NCBI GenBank assembly: GCA_036733985.1
Contig: DAIMZM010000117.1
Coordinates: forward strand, 1-5,926
DNA: 5,926 nucleotides
Reading direction: 5' to 3'
Source: DAIMZM01 sp036733985
GTDB taxonomy: Bacteria > Bacillota > Dehalobacteriia > UBA4068
Position 1 is the stretch's first letter; each line of letters opens with the position of its first letter. Below are positions 1 to 5,913 of this stretch, piece after piece. Both the position numbers and the translations under genes were made by a program. Below the pieces are notes generated by a model. That model saw nothing but the letters and a program-made list of their open reading frames with translations, did not search any database and was not told the origin of the DNA.

Positions 1-128
1 TGCATACCATCAAGGCCCTCTTGGCCCTCCTCTTGGCCTAATCCTGGGATGCGGGATCAATGATAAACGCGTAAGCTGCCTTTGGCTTTTGGGGCAGGCT
101 GCGCCATAGTGTTTATCTGAATTAGATC
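1..128. other. Upstream non-coding region, no convincing gene
   Basis: I see no complete gene here. The first 41 bases could be the tail of an upstream + strand gene: the frame starting at base 3 reads a leucine/alanine-rich tail ending at a TAA at 39-41. The other two frames are also open, to 63 and 109, so the choice cannot be made. The stretch 62-117 can fold into a closed element, with GATAAAC at 62-68 pairing with GTTTATC at 111-117 and CTGCC at 76-80 pairing with GGCAG at 93-97. It matches no riboswitch class I can recall. No convincing promoter hexamers were found. Confidence 0.4.
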
Positions 129-155
129 GGGGAGGGCCGCTCTCCGGCCCTCCTT
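129..155 (+). promoter_or_regulatory. Leader hairpin 1, upstream of first permease
   Basis: A perfect 9-bp stem (131-139 with 145-153) encloses the 5-base loop CTCTC at 140-144. Two G-T wobble pairs (129-155 and 130-154) extend it to 11 bp. No T-tract follows, so it does not look like an intrinsic terminator. The same hairpin, with pairing-preserving differences and the same loop, occurs at 1658-1684 before the second permease, at nearly the same distance from the start codon. This suggests a conserved RNA leader element rather than chance. A role in mRNA stability or translation control is inference. Confidence 0.6.
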
Positions 156-193
156 GGGAACTCCCTAGCGGGTTTTCCCCAATTAAAAATATT

Positions 194-198
194 GGAGG
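194..198 (+). promoter_or_regulatory. Ribosome-binding site that sets the first permease start
   Basis: GGAGG lies 8 bases before the ATG at 207. A TTG at 192 is in frame but overlaps this site and has no upstream Shine-Dalgarno of its own, so the ATG is the better start. Confidence 0.85.
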
Positions 199-206
199 CA
201 AATTTT

Positions 207-1553
207 ATGACTAAAAAGTTAGGAACGCTTGAATGCGTCATGATCCTTGTGGGCGGCATGGTTGGTTCTGCAATCTTTTCTCTTTCCGGCTTGACTTATG
301 CCATGGCCGGCGCCGCCACCATTTTGACCTGGATTATCGGCGGCGGTATTCTTTTGCTGTACGGCGTGCAGACAGCGGAGCTGTGCACGATTTATCCGGA
401 ATCCGGCGGCATGTTTGTCTTTCCTTATGAAGCCCTGGGCAAAAAGCGCGCTTCCAAAGAGGCTTGGGGCTGGCTGGCAGCCTGGAGCCTGCTCAATGTC
501 AATATTTTCGGCGCCGGCTTCTCCGCTATCTATGTGTCTACTTATCTGAGCCAGTCCTTCCCGGCCCTGGCCAATTATCAGATTCTGCTGGCCGTGGTTT
601 GGAGCGTGGCTTGCACCCTGCTTTGCCTGTTCAACATCACCGTGGCCGGCCGGGTCAATCTGGTGCTGACCCTGGCCCTGATCGCTCTGATGCTGTTCTA
701 TACCATTGTCAGCTTCACCAGCGGCGCTTTTGATCCGTCCAATTTCACGCCCTTCTTCGGCCGCGGTTCTCTGGGCAACAGCGGCTTCATCAGCGCTATC
801 CCCGTGGCCATGCTGGCTTATGGCGCCATCATTTCCGTGGCTTTCATGATGAACCAGGTTAATGACCCCAAGAAGACTGTGCCGAAATCCATGATCATTG
901 CCATGGTCATCACCCTGATCTGCTATGTGCTGGTCATCGTCGCCACCATCGGCCTGCTGGCTGTGGAAGCCTTCAATGCGCAGGAAACCGTCTGGATCCA
1001 GTATGTGCCCCTCTATGCGGTGGCCTGGTTTGTGCTGACCAATCTGCCCTGGCTGCATTATGTGATCAGCATCGCCGCCACCCTGGCCCTGACCACCACC
1101 TTGCTGGTACTGCTGATGACCGCCGGCTGGACTGTGCAGGCTACCGCGGCGAAGGGCCTGCTGCCCAAGGGCCTGGCGAAAGTCAGTGAGAAAACCGGCA
1201 CCCCGGTGGCTGCTATGGCCTTAGTGGGCATCGCCACCACCATTGTTTCCTGCTTCCCTAATTTCACTTCCCAGATCGTGAACTGCGGCGCGATCACCTG
1301 CGCCATCGCTGTGGTCATCATTTCCATTACCCTGCTGGCTGCCCGCAAGAAGCATGAATATGTGCAGGGCGATTTCCGGGTGGGCGGCGGCGCTGCCATC
1401 CCCGTCCTGACCATCCTCCTGACCCTGTTCTTTATTATTCCCGGTGTTTTCCAGGCCTGGAGCTATTGGGCCCTGGCCGGCGCCTGGTATGCGGTGGGCC
1501 TGGTGATCTTCCTGCTCTGCCAGATCGGCGCTAAAAACCGGGCGGCTGAATAA
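207..1553 (+). CDS. APC-superfamily amino acid permease-like transporter (copy 1)
   Basis: A 448-residue inner-membrane secondary transporter with about 12 hydrophobic segments and short hydrophilic ends. The family marks are a glycine-rich first membrane segment (GGMVGSAIF, residues 16-24), the PESGG motif after the second segment (64-68), and the NDPKKTVP segment (219-226). In APC proteins a similar NPxKTxP stretch follows the sixth segment, where the helix is broken around the substrate. The length is normal for the family. The substrate cannot be read from the sequence. Amino acids are the usual cargo, but APC members also carry other small nitrogen compounds, and the neighbouring PreA-like and amidohydrolase genes favour a substrate processed by those enzymes (inference). 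A near-duplicate follows at 1737. The ATG at 207 is chosen because GGAGG lies 8 bases upstream. There is no sign of truncation or frameshift. Confidence 0.9.
   Translation: MTKKLGTLECVMILVGGMVGSAIFSLSGLTYAMAGAATILTWIIGGGILLLYGVQTAELCTIYPESGGMFVFPYEALGKKRASKEAWGWLAAWSLLNVNIFGAGFSAIYVSTYLSQSFPALANYQILLAVVWSVACTLLCLFNITVAGRVNLVLTLALIALMLFYTIVSFTSGAFDPSNFTPFFGRGSLGNSGFISAIPVAMLAYGAIISVAFMMNQVNDPKKTVPKSMIIAMVITLICYVLVIVATIGLLAVEAFNAQETVWIQYVPLYAVAWFVLTNLPWLHYVISIAATLALTTTLLVLLMTAGWTVQATAAKGLLPKGLAKVSEKTGTPVAAMALVGIATTIVSCFPNFTSQIVNCGAITCAIAVVIISITLLAARKKHEYVQGDFRVGGGAAIPVLTILLTLFFIIPGVFQAWSYWALAGAWYAVGLVIFLLCQIGAKNRAAE
1484..1538 (+). repeat. 55-base direct repeat, copy A (end of first permease)
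   Basis: This stretch is identical base for base to 3023-3077 in the second permease, including all third codon positions. It encodes the last membrane segment. The surrounding gene pair differs at roughly one residue in five, so the perfect tract stands out. Confidence 0.85.
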
Positions 1554-1604
1554 GCGCCGCCTCGGATAGCGCCACAGCCGCGTTAACCCTATCAGCTTCG
1601 TCGG

Positions 1605-1623
1605 AGCCGAAAGTCTTTCGGCT
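1605..1623 (+). other. Short hairpin after first permease
   Basis: AGCCGAA (1605-1611) pairs with TTCGGCT (1617-1623) around a 5-base loop, 52 bases after the stop codon. No run of T follows, so at best it is a weak terminator or an mRNA 3' end stabiliser. A smaller potential pair, GATAG (1565-1569) with CTATC (1589-1593), lies just upstream. Confidence 0.4.
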
Positions 1624-1646
1624 TCCAGACAACCTGCTCCATTATT

Positions 1647-1652
1647 TATACT
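1647..1652 (+). promoter_or_regulatory. Possible -10 box before second permease
   Basis: TATACT matches the sigma-70 consensus TATAAT at five of six positions, in an AT-rich patch inside a GC-rich region. The best -35 candidate, CAGACA at 1626-1631, is poor and only 15 bases away. If real, transcription would start close to 1658, placing the leader hairpin at the very 5' end of the message. Confidence 0.3.
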
Positions 1653-1657
1653 ATCCC

Positions 1658-1684
1658 AAGGAGAGCCGCTCTCCGGCTCTCCTT
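1658..1684 (+). promoter_or_regulatory. Leader hairpin 2, upstream of second permease
   Basis: A perfect 11-bp stem (1658-1668 with 1674-1684) encloses the loop CTCTC at 1669-1673. Compared with the hairpin at 129-155, one G-C pair has become A-T on both strands, and two G-T wobble pairs have become A-T pairs, so pairing is preserved while the sequence changed. The loop is unchanged. No T-tract follows. The shared block CCCAATTAA (1707-1715 here, 178-186 in the first copy) lies between the hairpin and the ribosome-binding site in both leaders. Confidence 0.65.
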
Positions 1685-1736
1685 AAGGATTGCCAATCGT
1701 TTTTGCCCAATTAAGAATAAATGGAGGGCAAACAAT

Positions 1737-3092
1737 ATGACAAATGAGCAAGGTAAGCTAGGGACTCTTGAATGCATCATGATTCTCACCGGCGGCATGA
1801 TCGGCGCCGCCATCTTCTCCCTATCCGGCCTGACTTACGCCATGGCCGGCGCGGCTAGCATCATTTCCTGGATCATCGGCGGCGGCATCCTGTTGCTGTA
1901 CGGCATGCAAACCGCCGAGCTGTGCACCATTTATCCCCAATCCGGCGGCATGTTCGCCTTCCCCTATGAAGCCCTGGGTAAAAAGCGTGTTTCCAAGGAA
2001 GCCTGGGGCTGGCTGGCAGCCTGGAGCCTGCTGAATGTCAATATCTTCTGCGCCGGCTCCTCCGCCATGTATGTTTCGAGTTACTTAGGCCAGTCTTTCC
2101 CGGCTTTGGCTAATTATACCGTCGCCATCGCGGTGATCTGGAGCGTGGTTTGCACCCTGCTCTGCCTGTTCAATATCACCGTTGCCGGCCGGGTGAACCT
2201 GGTGCTCACCCTGGCGCTGGTCGCTTTGATGCTGCTTTATGCGGTTATCGGCTTTACCAGCGGCAAATTTGACCCAGCCAATTACACCCCCTTCTTCAGC
2301 CGCGGTTCCCTGGGCGCCACCGGCTTCGTCAGCGCCATCCCCATTGCCATGCTGGCTTACAACGCGATTGTTTCCGTCGCGTTCATGATGAATCAGGTGA
2401 AAAACCCCAAAAAGACCGTGCCCCAATCCATGATCATTGCCATGGTCTTCACCCTGATCTGCTATGTGCTGGTGATTGTCTCCACCATCGGCCTGCTGGC
2501 GGTGGAGGCGTTCCAAGATCCCACAGCTGCCTGGATGCAGTATGTGCCCCTCTACGCGGTGGCCTGGTTCGTGCTTAACAATCTCCCCTGGCTGCATTAT
2601 GTGATCACCATTGCCGCCGTGCTGGCCCTGACCACCACCATGCTGGTGGTGATCATGACCTCCGGCTGGACGGTGCAAGCCGCCGCCGACAAGGGCCTGC
2701 TGCCCAAGAGCCTGGCCAAGGTCAATGAAAAGACCGGCACCCCCGTGGCTGCCATGGCTCTGGTGGGCATCGTCACCACCGTGGTTGCCTGTTTCCCCGG
2801 CTTCATTTCTGAGGTCATCAACTGCGGCGCCATGACCGGCGCCATCGCCGTGGTGATCATTGCCCTTACCCTGTTGGCAGCCCGCAAGCAGCATACCTAT
2901 GTGCCGGGCGATTTCCGGTTGGGCGGCGGCGCCGCTCTGCCGATCATCACCATTGCGCTGGTGGTGTTTTTCATCCTCCCCGGCCTGTTCCAGGCCTGCC
3001 GGTATTGGGGCCTGACCCTCGGCTGGTATGCGGTGGGCCTGGTGATCTTCCTGCTCTGCCAGATCGGCGCTAAAAACAGAACCATCGGTTAA
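1737..3092 (+). CDS. APC-superfamily amino acid permease-like transporter (copy 2)
   Basis: A 451-residue membrane transporter and tandem paralogue of the gene at 207; about 94 of 444 aligned residues differ by hand count, with no internal gap. It has the same architecture: a glycine-rich first segment (GGMIGAAIF, 19-27), PQSGG (67-71), and KNPKKTVP (222-229) after the sixth membrane segment. Differences that may affect cargo lie in segments that line the binding site in known APC structures: V15 to T18 in segment 1, GAGF to CAGS in segment 3 (105-108), and G206 to N209 in segment 6. The ATG at 1737 follows GGAGGG with 8 bases between. The two copies may differ in substrate or affinity, or be a dosage duplication; sequence alone does not decide. 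The reading frame is intact. Confidence 0.9.
   Translation: MTNEQGKLGTLECIMILTGGMIGAAIFSLSGLTYAMAGAASIISWIIGGGILLLYGMQTAELCTIYPQSGGMFAFPYEALGKKRVSKEAWGWLAAWSLLNVNIFCAGSSAMYVSSYLGQSFPALANYTVAIAVIWSVVCTLLCLFNITVAGRVNLVLTLALVALMLLYAVIGFTSGKFDPANYTPFFSRGSLGATGFVSAIPIAMLAYNAIVSVAFMMNQVKNPKKTVPQSMIIAMVFTLICYVLVIVSTIGLLAVEAFQDPTAAWMQYVPLYAVAWFVLNNLPWLHYVITIAAVLALTTTMLVVIMTSGWTVQAAADKGLLPKSLAKVNEKTGTPVAAMALVGIVTTVVACFPGFISEVINCGAMTGAIAVVIIALTLLAARKQHTYVPGDFRLGGGAALPIITIALVVFFILPGLFQACRYWGLTLGWYAVGLVIFLLCQIGAKNRTIG
3023..3077 (+). repeat. 55-base direct repeat, copy B (end of second permease)
   Basis: Identical to 1484-1538. The match starts and stops abruptly, and the codons after it differ between the two genes. 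It is consistent with gene conversion between the tandem paralogues or with strong constraint; conversion is the simpler explanation because synonymous sites are also unchanged. Confidence 0.85.
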
Positions 3093-3119
3093 TCATGAAG
3101 ACTTGATTCGGCCAAAAGC

Positions 3120-3156
3120 CATCGGTCCGGCGGGGCTGGTTCCCGCCGGACCGATG
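3120..3156 (+). terminator. Long GC-rich hairpin, possible terminator after the permeases
   Basis: A perfect 15-bp inverted repeat (3120-3134 with 3142-3156) with a 7-base loop lies 28 bases after the second permease stop. It is stable enough to stop or pause transcription or to protect the upstream message from 3' decay. The canonical run of T after the stem is absent, so I call a terminator only with low confidence. A mobile or extragenic palindromic repeat is an alternative. Confidence 0.4.
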
Positions 3157-3159
3157 CCG

Positions 3160-3207
3160 GGTCATGTCTTTCGGGACGCGCGGCCGGGCGTGCCGAAAGG
3201 CATGATC
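3160..3207 (+). other. Second long inverted repeat
   Basis: Bases 3160-3174 pair with 3193-3207 over 15 positions, with two G-T wobbles. Inside, ACGC (3176-3179) pairs with GCGT (3188-3191) beyond a single G-G mismatch. It starts only 4 bases after the previous hairpin. No T-run follows directly. It may be a second element of a bipartite termination or attenuation region before the flavoenzyme gene. Confidence 0.5.
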
Positions 3208-3252
3208 GCCTTTGCCAAAACGAATTGCTTTTTACAACGAATGGCTCTTTAC

Positions 3253-3262
3253 ATTGTACAAT
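3253..3262 (+). promoter_or_regulatory. 10-base palindrome with embedded -10-like box
   Basis: ATTGTACAAT is a perfect palindrome. Its right part, TACAAT (3257-3262), matches the -10 consensus at five of six positions and lies 24 bases before the ATG at 3286. A TTTACA at 3231-3236 resembles a -35 box but is 20 bases away, longer than usual. The site could be a promoter, an operator, or both. The patch is AT-rich, unlike its surroundings. Confidence 0.35.
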
Positions 3263-3285
3263 TATTTTCTTAGGAGGAAGCAAGC

Positions 3286-4464
3286 ATGGATATCAGCGTA
3301 AATATTGCCGGAGTCAAGCTGAAAACCCCGGTTATCTCCGCATCCTGCGTGGACGGCAAGGATGGAGCGCGCATTTGTACGGTTAGCGAATATCGGCTGG
3401 GCGCAGCCACTACCAAGACCATTGTCAAAAATATTCAGAGGGACGTGGTTCCCAATATGAAGATGGTCAAGGGCGGTTCCATGATCAACTGCGTGTTCGG
3501 CGCCACCCTTTCCGCTGAGCAATGGTTCAAAGAAGAATTCCCCGTCGCTTTGAAAGCAGGTATCCCCATCATCGCCAATATGGCCGGCACCAATCCGGCG
3601 GAAGCCATTGAGCTGGCCAAAGCCTGCGAAGCCGCCGGCGCCAGCATGATCGAATACCCCACCGCCTGCCCCCATATGGGCAATGTGCTGGAGGCCATGT
3701 ACCCGGGCCTGAAGATCGCCCTGCCGGAAGTCAGCGACCCCTCGGAATATGCCCGCCAGATCGAAGCGGTGAAGCAAGCTGTCAAGATCCCGGTGATCGC
3801 CAAATTCAGCGCCATTTTCCAACTGGATTGCGTGAAATGGGCCAAGGCTGTGGAAGCTGCCGGTGCCGACGCTATTTCCGCCGCGGATTCCATTGGCCCG
3901 GCGATTGACATCGATATTGAAACCGGCCAGCCGGTGCTGGGCGGTCCCAGGGGTTACGGCGGCCTGACCGGCCCGGCCATCAAGCCCATTGTTCTGAAGA
4001 TGGTGCTGGATATCACCGACGCGGTGAAGATTCCGGTGATCGGCATCGGCGGTATCAGCACGGCTGAGGACGCCATCGCCTATATCATGGCCGGCGCCAG
4101 CGCGGTGGAACTGGCCAGCGCCCCCACCATGTACGGTTATGAGCGCTATGAAGAGATCGTGGAAGGCATTGAAGCCTTCATGCAGCGCAAAGGCTATAAC
4201 AGCCTGGACGACTTCCGGGGCCTGGCCCATCAGCGCATTGCCGAGCGGGCGGAAAGCGGCAAGAATATCATCCATGACGTGATCCTGCCTGTCCGGGATA
4301 AGACCAAATGCGACGGCTGCGGCGTTTGCTATATGGCCTGCGCTTACGGGGCCATTTACATGGGCGGGCGCTATGCCGAATTTACGCCGGAGCATTGCGA
4401 AGGCTGCGGCCTCTGCTCCTCCGTCTGCCCGAAAAAAGCTATCAGCCAGGGCTATTTCGCTTAA
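3286..4464 (+). CDS. PreA-like flavin/iron-sulfur oxidoreductase (dihydropyrimidine dehydrogenase-related)
   Basis: A 392-residue cytoplasmic flavoenzyme. Residues 1 to about 310 form a dihydroorotate dehydrogenase-type barrel: K44 (TTKT) and K173 (IAKF) fit the FMN lysines, GYGGLTG (223-229) and GIGG (253-256) fit the flavin phosphate loops, and C128 in ACPH fits the active-site cysteine. The C-terminus carries two 4Fe-4S motifs, C342/C345/C348/C352 and C371/C374/C377/C381, as in PreA. Length is close to E. coli PreA (about 411). Unlike PreA and mammalian DPD, the pyrimidine-contacting residues are mostly changed: Asn and Ser before the cysteine are P125 and A127, and the Asn-Thr pair is D201-S202; only the first Asn (N103) is kept. 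A different substrate is therefore likely. No PreT partner is visible here. GGAGG lies 8 bases before the ATG. Co-transcription with the amidohydrolase, 52 bases downstream, is likely. Confidence 0.85.
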   Translation: MDISVNIAGVKLKTPVISASCVDGKDGARICTVSEYRLGAATTKTIVKNIQRDVVPNMKMVKGGSMINCVFGATLSAEQWFKEEFPVALKAGIPIIANMAGTNPAEAIELAKACEAAGASMIEYPTACPHMGNVLEAMYPGLKIALPEVSDPSEYARQIEAVKQAVKIPVIAKFSAIFQLDCVKWAKAVEAAGADAISAADSIGPAIDIDIETGQPVLGGPRGYGGLTGPAIKPIVLKMVLDITDAVKIPVIGIGGISTAEDAIAYIMAGASAVELASAPTMYGYERYEEIVEGIEAFMQRKGYNSLDDFRGLAHQRIAERAESGKNIIHDVILPVRDKTKCDGCGVCYMACAYGAIYMGGRYAEFTPEHCEGCGLCSSVCPKKAISQGYFA

Positions 4465-4504
4465 GGCCCTGAGGATATTGCTCTGAACAAGCACAAAAAT
4501 GATT

Positions 4505-4510
4505 GGAGGG
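4505..4510 (+). promoter_or_regulatory. Ribosome-binding site that sets the amidohydrolase GTG start
   Basis: GGAGGG lies 6 bases before the GTG at 4517. An in-frame ATG at 4499 would place this site inside the coding region and has no Shine-Dalgarno at a useful distance, so the GTG is the likely start. Confidence 0.8.
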
Positions 4511-4516
4511 ATAGTT

Positions 4517-5896
4517 GTGGTCAATCTGTTGATTAAAAACGCCCTGGTGCTTACCTTTGACGAGAATGCCCTCACCGGTCAGGTGATTGCCGGCGGCGCT
4601 GTGGCTATAGCCGGCAATCAGATCGCCGATATCGGCGACAGCGCAGAGCTGGCGGCCAAATACCCCGGCGTGGACACCATCGACGCCGCTGGCCGCATCG
4701 TCATGCCCGGTTTTATCGTCACCCATACCCATATGCCCTATGTGCTGGGCCATAATATGCCGGTGGATTTTTCTCAGCTCCATGATTTCTGGGATATGCT
4801 GCAGAAAATGGGCTGGGAATGGCTGGAAGACATCACCACCCAGGAAGGGGTTTATGCCGCCACCCGTTACGCAGCCACCAAACTGCTGAAAAGCGGCACC
4901 ACCACGGTTTGCGAATTTGTGGAAGGGCCCAACGCCCTCCCCGGCATCCTGGAGGCCAGCGCCAAAGCCATTGAGGAAACGGGGATCCGCGCCCAGGTAG
5001 GCTACGAGGTGACGGAGCGTATTCCCGGCCAGCATATTTTAAAGAACGTTTCCCGGGAGAACGCGGAAAAAGGCTTTGAGGAGAATATCAATTTCTTTAA
5101 GAAATACCCCGCCGGCAATGGCGGGCGCATCACCGGCCGCCTGGGCCTGCATACCGCCTTCACCAATTCCCGGCCCACCATGGAAATGGCCCGCCAGATC
5201 GCCAATCAGTATCAGGTGGGCATCCAGACCCATATTGCCGAGATCCCCCGGGCTTTTGTGGTGGAGAAGCATGGCCTTTCCGCGCCGCAGATCCTGGAAG
5301 AAACCGGCGTGCTGGGCCCGGATGTGGTGGCGGCCCATTGCATCGATCTCAATGACGAGGATGTGGCCATCCTGGCCCGCAACGGCGTGAATATCGCCCA
5401 TACCCCCATGACCAACAGCTTTGGCGGCAATGGGGTGGCCCGGATTCCTTACCTGGCGGAGCAGGGCCTGAACATCACCCTGGGCCATGACTGCTTCTTC
5501 ACCCTGGATATTGCCGAATACATCCGCTACGCCTTCCTGCTGCATAAGGCTCATAATGCCAATGCGGGCCTGTTTCCCATCTTCCAGGTGCTGGATTGGA
5601 CCCTAGGCAACGCGGCCCGGGCCTTAGGCATGGAAAAAGAGATCGGTTCCCTGGCCGTGGGCAAGAAAGCGGATATCCTGATCATTAATCCGGACAGTCC
5701 CTCGCCGGTGGCCCCTTGCTCAGCCTTGAGCTATTTTGATATGACTTTCCAGGGCCGCCATGTGGAAACCGTGATCGTCGACGGCGAGATCGTGGTCAAG
5801 GACGGCCATGCCGTTAAGGTGGACGAGGAAGCCGTGATGAAGGCCTGCCAGGAGGAAGCCAAAATCTTGTGGCGGAAAACCGGTGTGCGTATATAA
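4517..5896 (+). CDS. Metal-dependent amidohydrolase, ATZ/TRZ family (SsnA/cytosine deaminase-like)
   Basis: A 459-residue cytoplasmic hydrolase, full length for the family. A small beta domain is built from both ends (about 1-60 and 375-430) around a TIM barrel. The metal ligands are visible: H70 and H72 (HTH), H239, H274 and D325. E242, in the HxxE arrangement after H239, fits the proton-shuttling glutamate of deaminases, and H295 in AHTPMTN fits the HxPxSN motif. These point to hydrolytic removal of an amino (or halide/alkylamino) group from a ring or amidine carbon; the exact substrate is not readable. The usual GTD before the catalytic aspartate is GHDC here (323-326), and the usual N before HTH is V68-T69. 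SsnA-type enzymes occur in purine-catabolic clusters, which fits the PreA-like neighbour. It probably shares an operon with the preceding and following genes. The GTG start is chosen from the ribosome-binding site. Confidence 0.85.
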   Translation: MVNLLIKNALVLTFDENALTGQVIAGGAVAIAGNQIADIGDSAELAAKYPGVDTIDAAGRIVMPGFIVTHTHMPYVLGHNMPVDFSQLHDFWDMLQKMGWEWLEDITTQEGVYAATRYAATKLLKSGTTTVCEFVEGPNALPGILEASAKAIEETGIRAQVGYEVTERIPGQHILKNVSRENAEKGFEENINFFKKYPAGNGGRITGRLGLHTAFTNSRPTMEMARQIANQYQVGIQTHIAEIPRAFVVEKHGLSAPQILEETGVLGPDVVAAHCIDLNDEDVAILARNGVNIAHTPMTNSFGGNGVARIPYLAEQGLNITLGHDCFFTLDIAEYIRYAFLLHKAHNANAGLFPIFQVLDWTLGNAARALGMEKEIGSLAVGKKADILIINPDSPSPVAPCSALSYFDMTFQGRHVETVIVDGEIVVKDGHAVKVDEEAVMKACQEEAKILWRKTGVRI

Positions 5897-5913
5897 GTTC
5901 CGGGAGGAAAGAG

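Noticed and set aside
15..38. Short tandem-like repeat of GGCCCTC/TTGGCC units
   Set aside because: Too few and imperfect copies to be a CRISPR or an informative repeat array; low-complexity sequence explains it.
3..41. Possible C-terminal end of an upstream gene
   Set aside because: Twelve leucine/alanine-rich codons and a stop fit a gene end, but the other two frames are open as well over this short stretch, so it was not listed as a gene.
129..155. Intrinsic terminator before the first permease
   Set aside because: The stem is strong but is followed by TTGGG rather than a T-run, and the same element recurs at a fixed distance before the second permease start, which fits a leader element better.
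10..201. Minus-strand open frame of 63 codons in the upstream region
   Set aside because: No ribosome-binding site or recognisable motif, proline/glycine/arginine-rich, and it runs through the leader hairpin and ribosome-binding site of the first permease.
42..206. Known purine, guanidine, THF or PreQ1 riboswitch before the transporters
   Set aside because: I looked for the conserved core sequences I remember for these classes and found none. A covariance search would be decisive.
219..1058. Minus-strand open frame opposite the first permease, with a similar one at 2085-2894
   Set aside because: Both are rich in His, Gln, Gly and Asp, as expected from the reverse of hydrophobic GC-rich codons. 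Their similarity to each other is explained by the permease duplication.
3262..4575. Long open frame on the minus strand (437 codons) opposite the PreA-like gene
   Set aside because: It mirrors the GC-rich codon pattern of the gene on the + strand, has a composition dominated by Gly, His, Asp and Ala, shows no domain motif, and overlaps a gene with clear family motifs.
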